From assembly GCA_005801025.1 (NCBI GenBank), contig SYDZ01000074.1, positions 1 through 7,539 on the forward strand: a DNA stretch of 7,539 bases, written 5' to 3'. Below are positions 7,283 to 7,539 of this stretch, in pieces; within the stretch, counting starts at the first letter, position 1; each line of letters begins with the position of its first letter. The notes under the pieces were generated by a model. That model searched no databases and had not been told where the DNA came from. It was given only the letters and a program-made list of their open reading frames with translations. Position numbers and translations under genes: made by a program. The stretch comes from Actinomycetota bacterium. Its GTDB lineage: Bacteria; Actinomycetota; Acidimicrobiia; Acidimicrobiales; Ilumatobacteraceae.

Positions 7283-7288
7283 AATCTA
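7283..7288 (-). promoter_or_regulatory. -10-like hexamer of the PAP2 gene
   Basis: On the minus strand TAGATT is followed by 6 bases and then the ATG at 7276. With no Shine-Dalgarno sequence, this TANNNT at leaderless spacing is the best promoter candidate. I see no good -35 at 17 bases; TTGAAT (7303-7308) is only 14 bases away. It overlaps the candidate -35 of the divergent MFS gene. Confidence 0.4.
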
Positions 7289-7315
7289 GGCAATGCGCAG
7301 TCATTCAACTAACCT
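7287..7315 (+). promoter_or_regulatory. Candidate promoter of the MFS gene
   Basis: TAACCT (7310-7315) is a TANNNT hexamer 6 bases before the GTG at 7322, the arrangement of leaderless actinobacterial promoters. Seventeen bases upstream is TAGGCA (7287-7292), matching TTGACA at four of six positions. No Shine-Dalgarno sequence is seen. The match is modest and could be chance. Confidence 0.4.
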
Positions 7316-7321
7316 TCGCCA

Positions 7322-7539
7322 GTGGCGATTCCTCGATCAGTGAAGAAGAATTATCATTGGTGGGTCTTCGGCGTGGCATTTCTGACTCTTTTGGGGGCTG
7401 CCGGCTTCAGGTCAACGCCAGCAATCTTGATTGATCCGCTGAAGAAAGAGTTTGGCTGGGGCCGTGGCACGATCGGGACAGCAGTCAGCATCAACGTTTT
7501 GCTGTACGGCTTTATTGGGCCTTTTGCTGCCGCTTTGCA
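7322..7539 (+). CDS. MFS transporter, N-terminal part (cut by window edge)
   Basis: An open frame begins at GTG 7322 and runs off the window after 72 codons plus two bases. The translation begins MAIPRSVKKNYHWWVFGVAF, a short basic N terminus followed by a first membrane helix at about residues 13-30. Then comes the pattern GFRSTPAILIDPLKKEFGW, and a second helix begins near residue 55 (SINVLLYGFIGPFAAAL). This arrangement (FRS.P..L..PL..EFGW followed by a helix ending GPFAAAL) is typical of major facilitator proteins of the monocarboxylate/oxalate-formate type. The substrate cannot be predicted. An in-frame TAA at 7310-7312 prevents any start further upstream; GTG 7340 is a second possible start. 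It is divergent from the PAP2 gene, with 45 bases between the two start codons. Confidence 0.8.
   Translation, partial: MAIPRSVKKNYHWWVFGVAFLTLLGAAGFRSTPAILIDPLKKEFGWGRGTIGTAVSINVLLYGFIGPFAAAL

Overview
The window looks like chromosomal DNA from an actinobacterium of moderate G+C content (roughly 50-55% by eye). The best clues are an actinobacterial-style HisN histidinol-phosphatase, an Aur1-type PAP2 membrane protein and start codons that mostly lack Shine-Dalgarno sequences. An Acidimicrobiia-like lineage is my guess; the sequence does not prove it. I see no tRNA, rRNA, CRISPR array, insertion sequence or phage gene.

Left part, plus strand: about 330 bases without a convincing gene lead to an SDR oxidoreductase (335-1111), which has the only clear ribosome binding site of the window. 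It is followed by an NfuA-type Fe-S cluster carrier, best started at 1192 (1192-1833).

Centre, minus strand: a tight cluster reads right to left as dxs (first enzyme of the MEP isoprenoid pathway), hisN (histidine biosynthesis) and an N-acyl-D-amino-acid deacylase-like amidohydrolase. The dxs-hisN gap is 15 bases and hisN overlaps the amidohydrolase by an ATGA. The amidohydrolase and nfuA genes run tail to tail and overlap by 10 bases.

Right part: an Aur1/PAP2-type membrane phosphatase or phosphotransferase lies upstream of dxs on the minus strand. It is separated by 45 bases from a divergent MFS transporter gene that runs off the window edge.

The genes belong to ordinary metabolism: Fe-S maturation, isoprenoids, histidine, acyl-amino-acid hydrolysis, membrane lipid or envelope chemistry, and transport. 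I found no evidence of a new multi-gene system. The most notable signals are regulatory. A 13-base element matching at 12 of 13 positions lies immediately upstream of both nfuA and dxs and contains a -10-like hexamer. TANNNT hexamers also sit 6-7 bases before three start codons, which suggests leaderless transcription.
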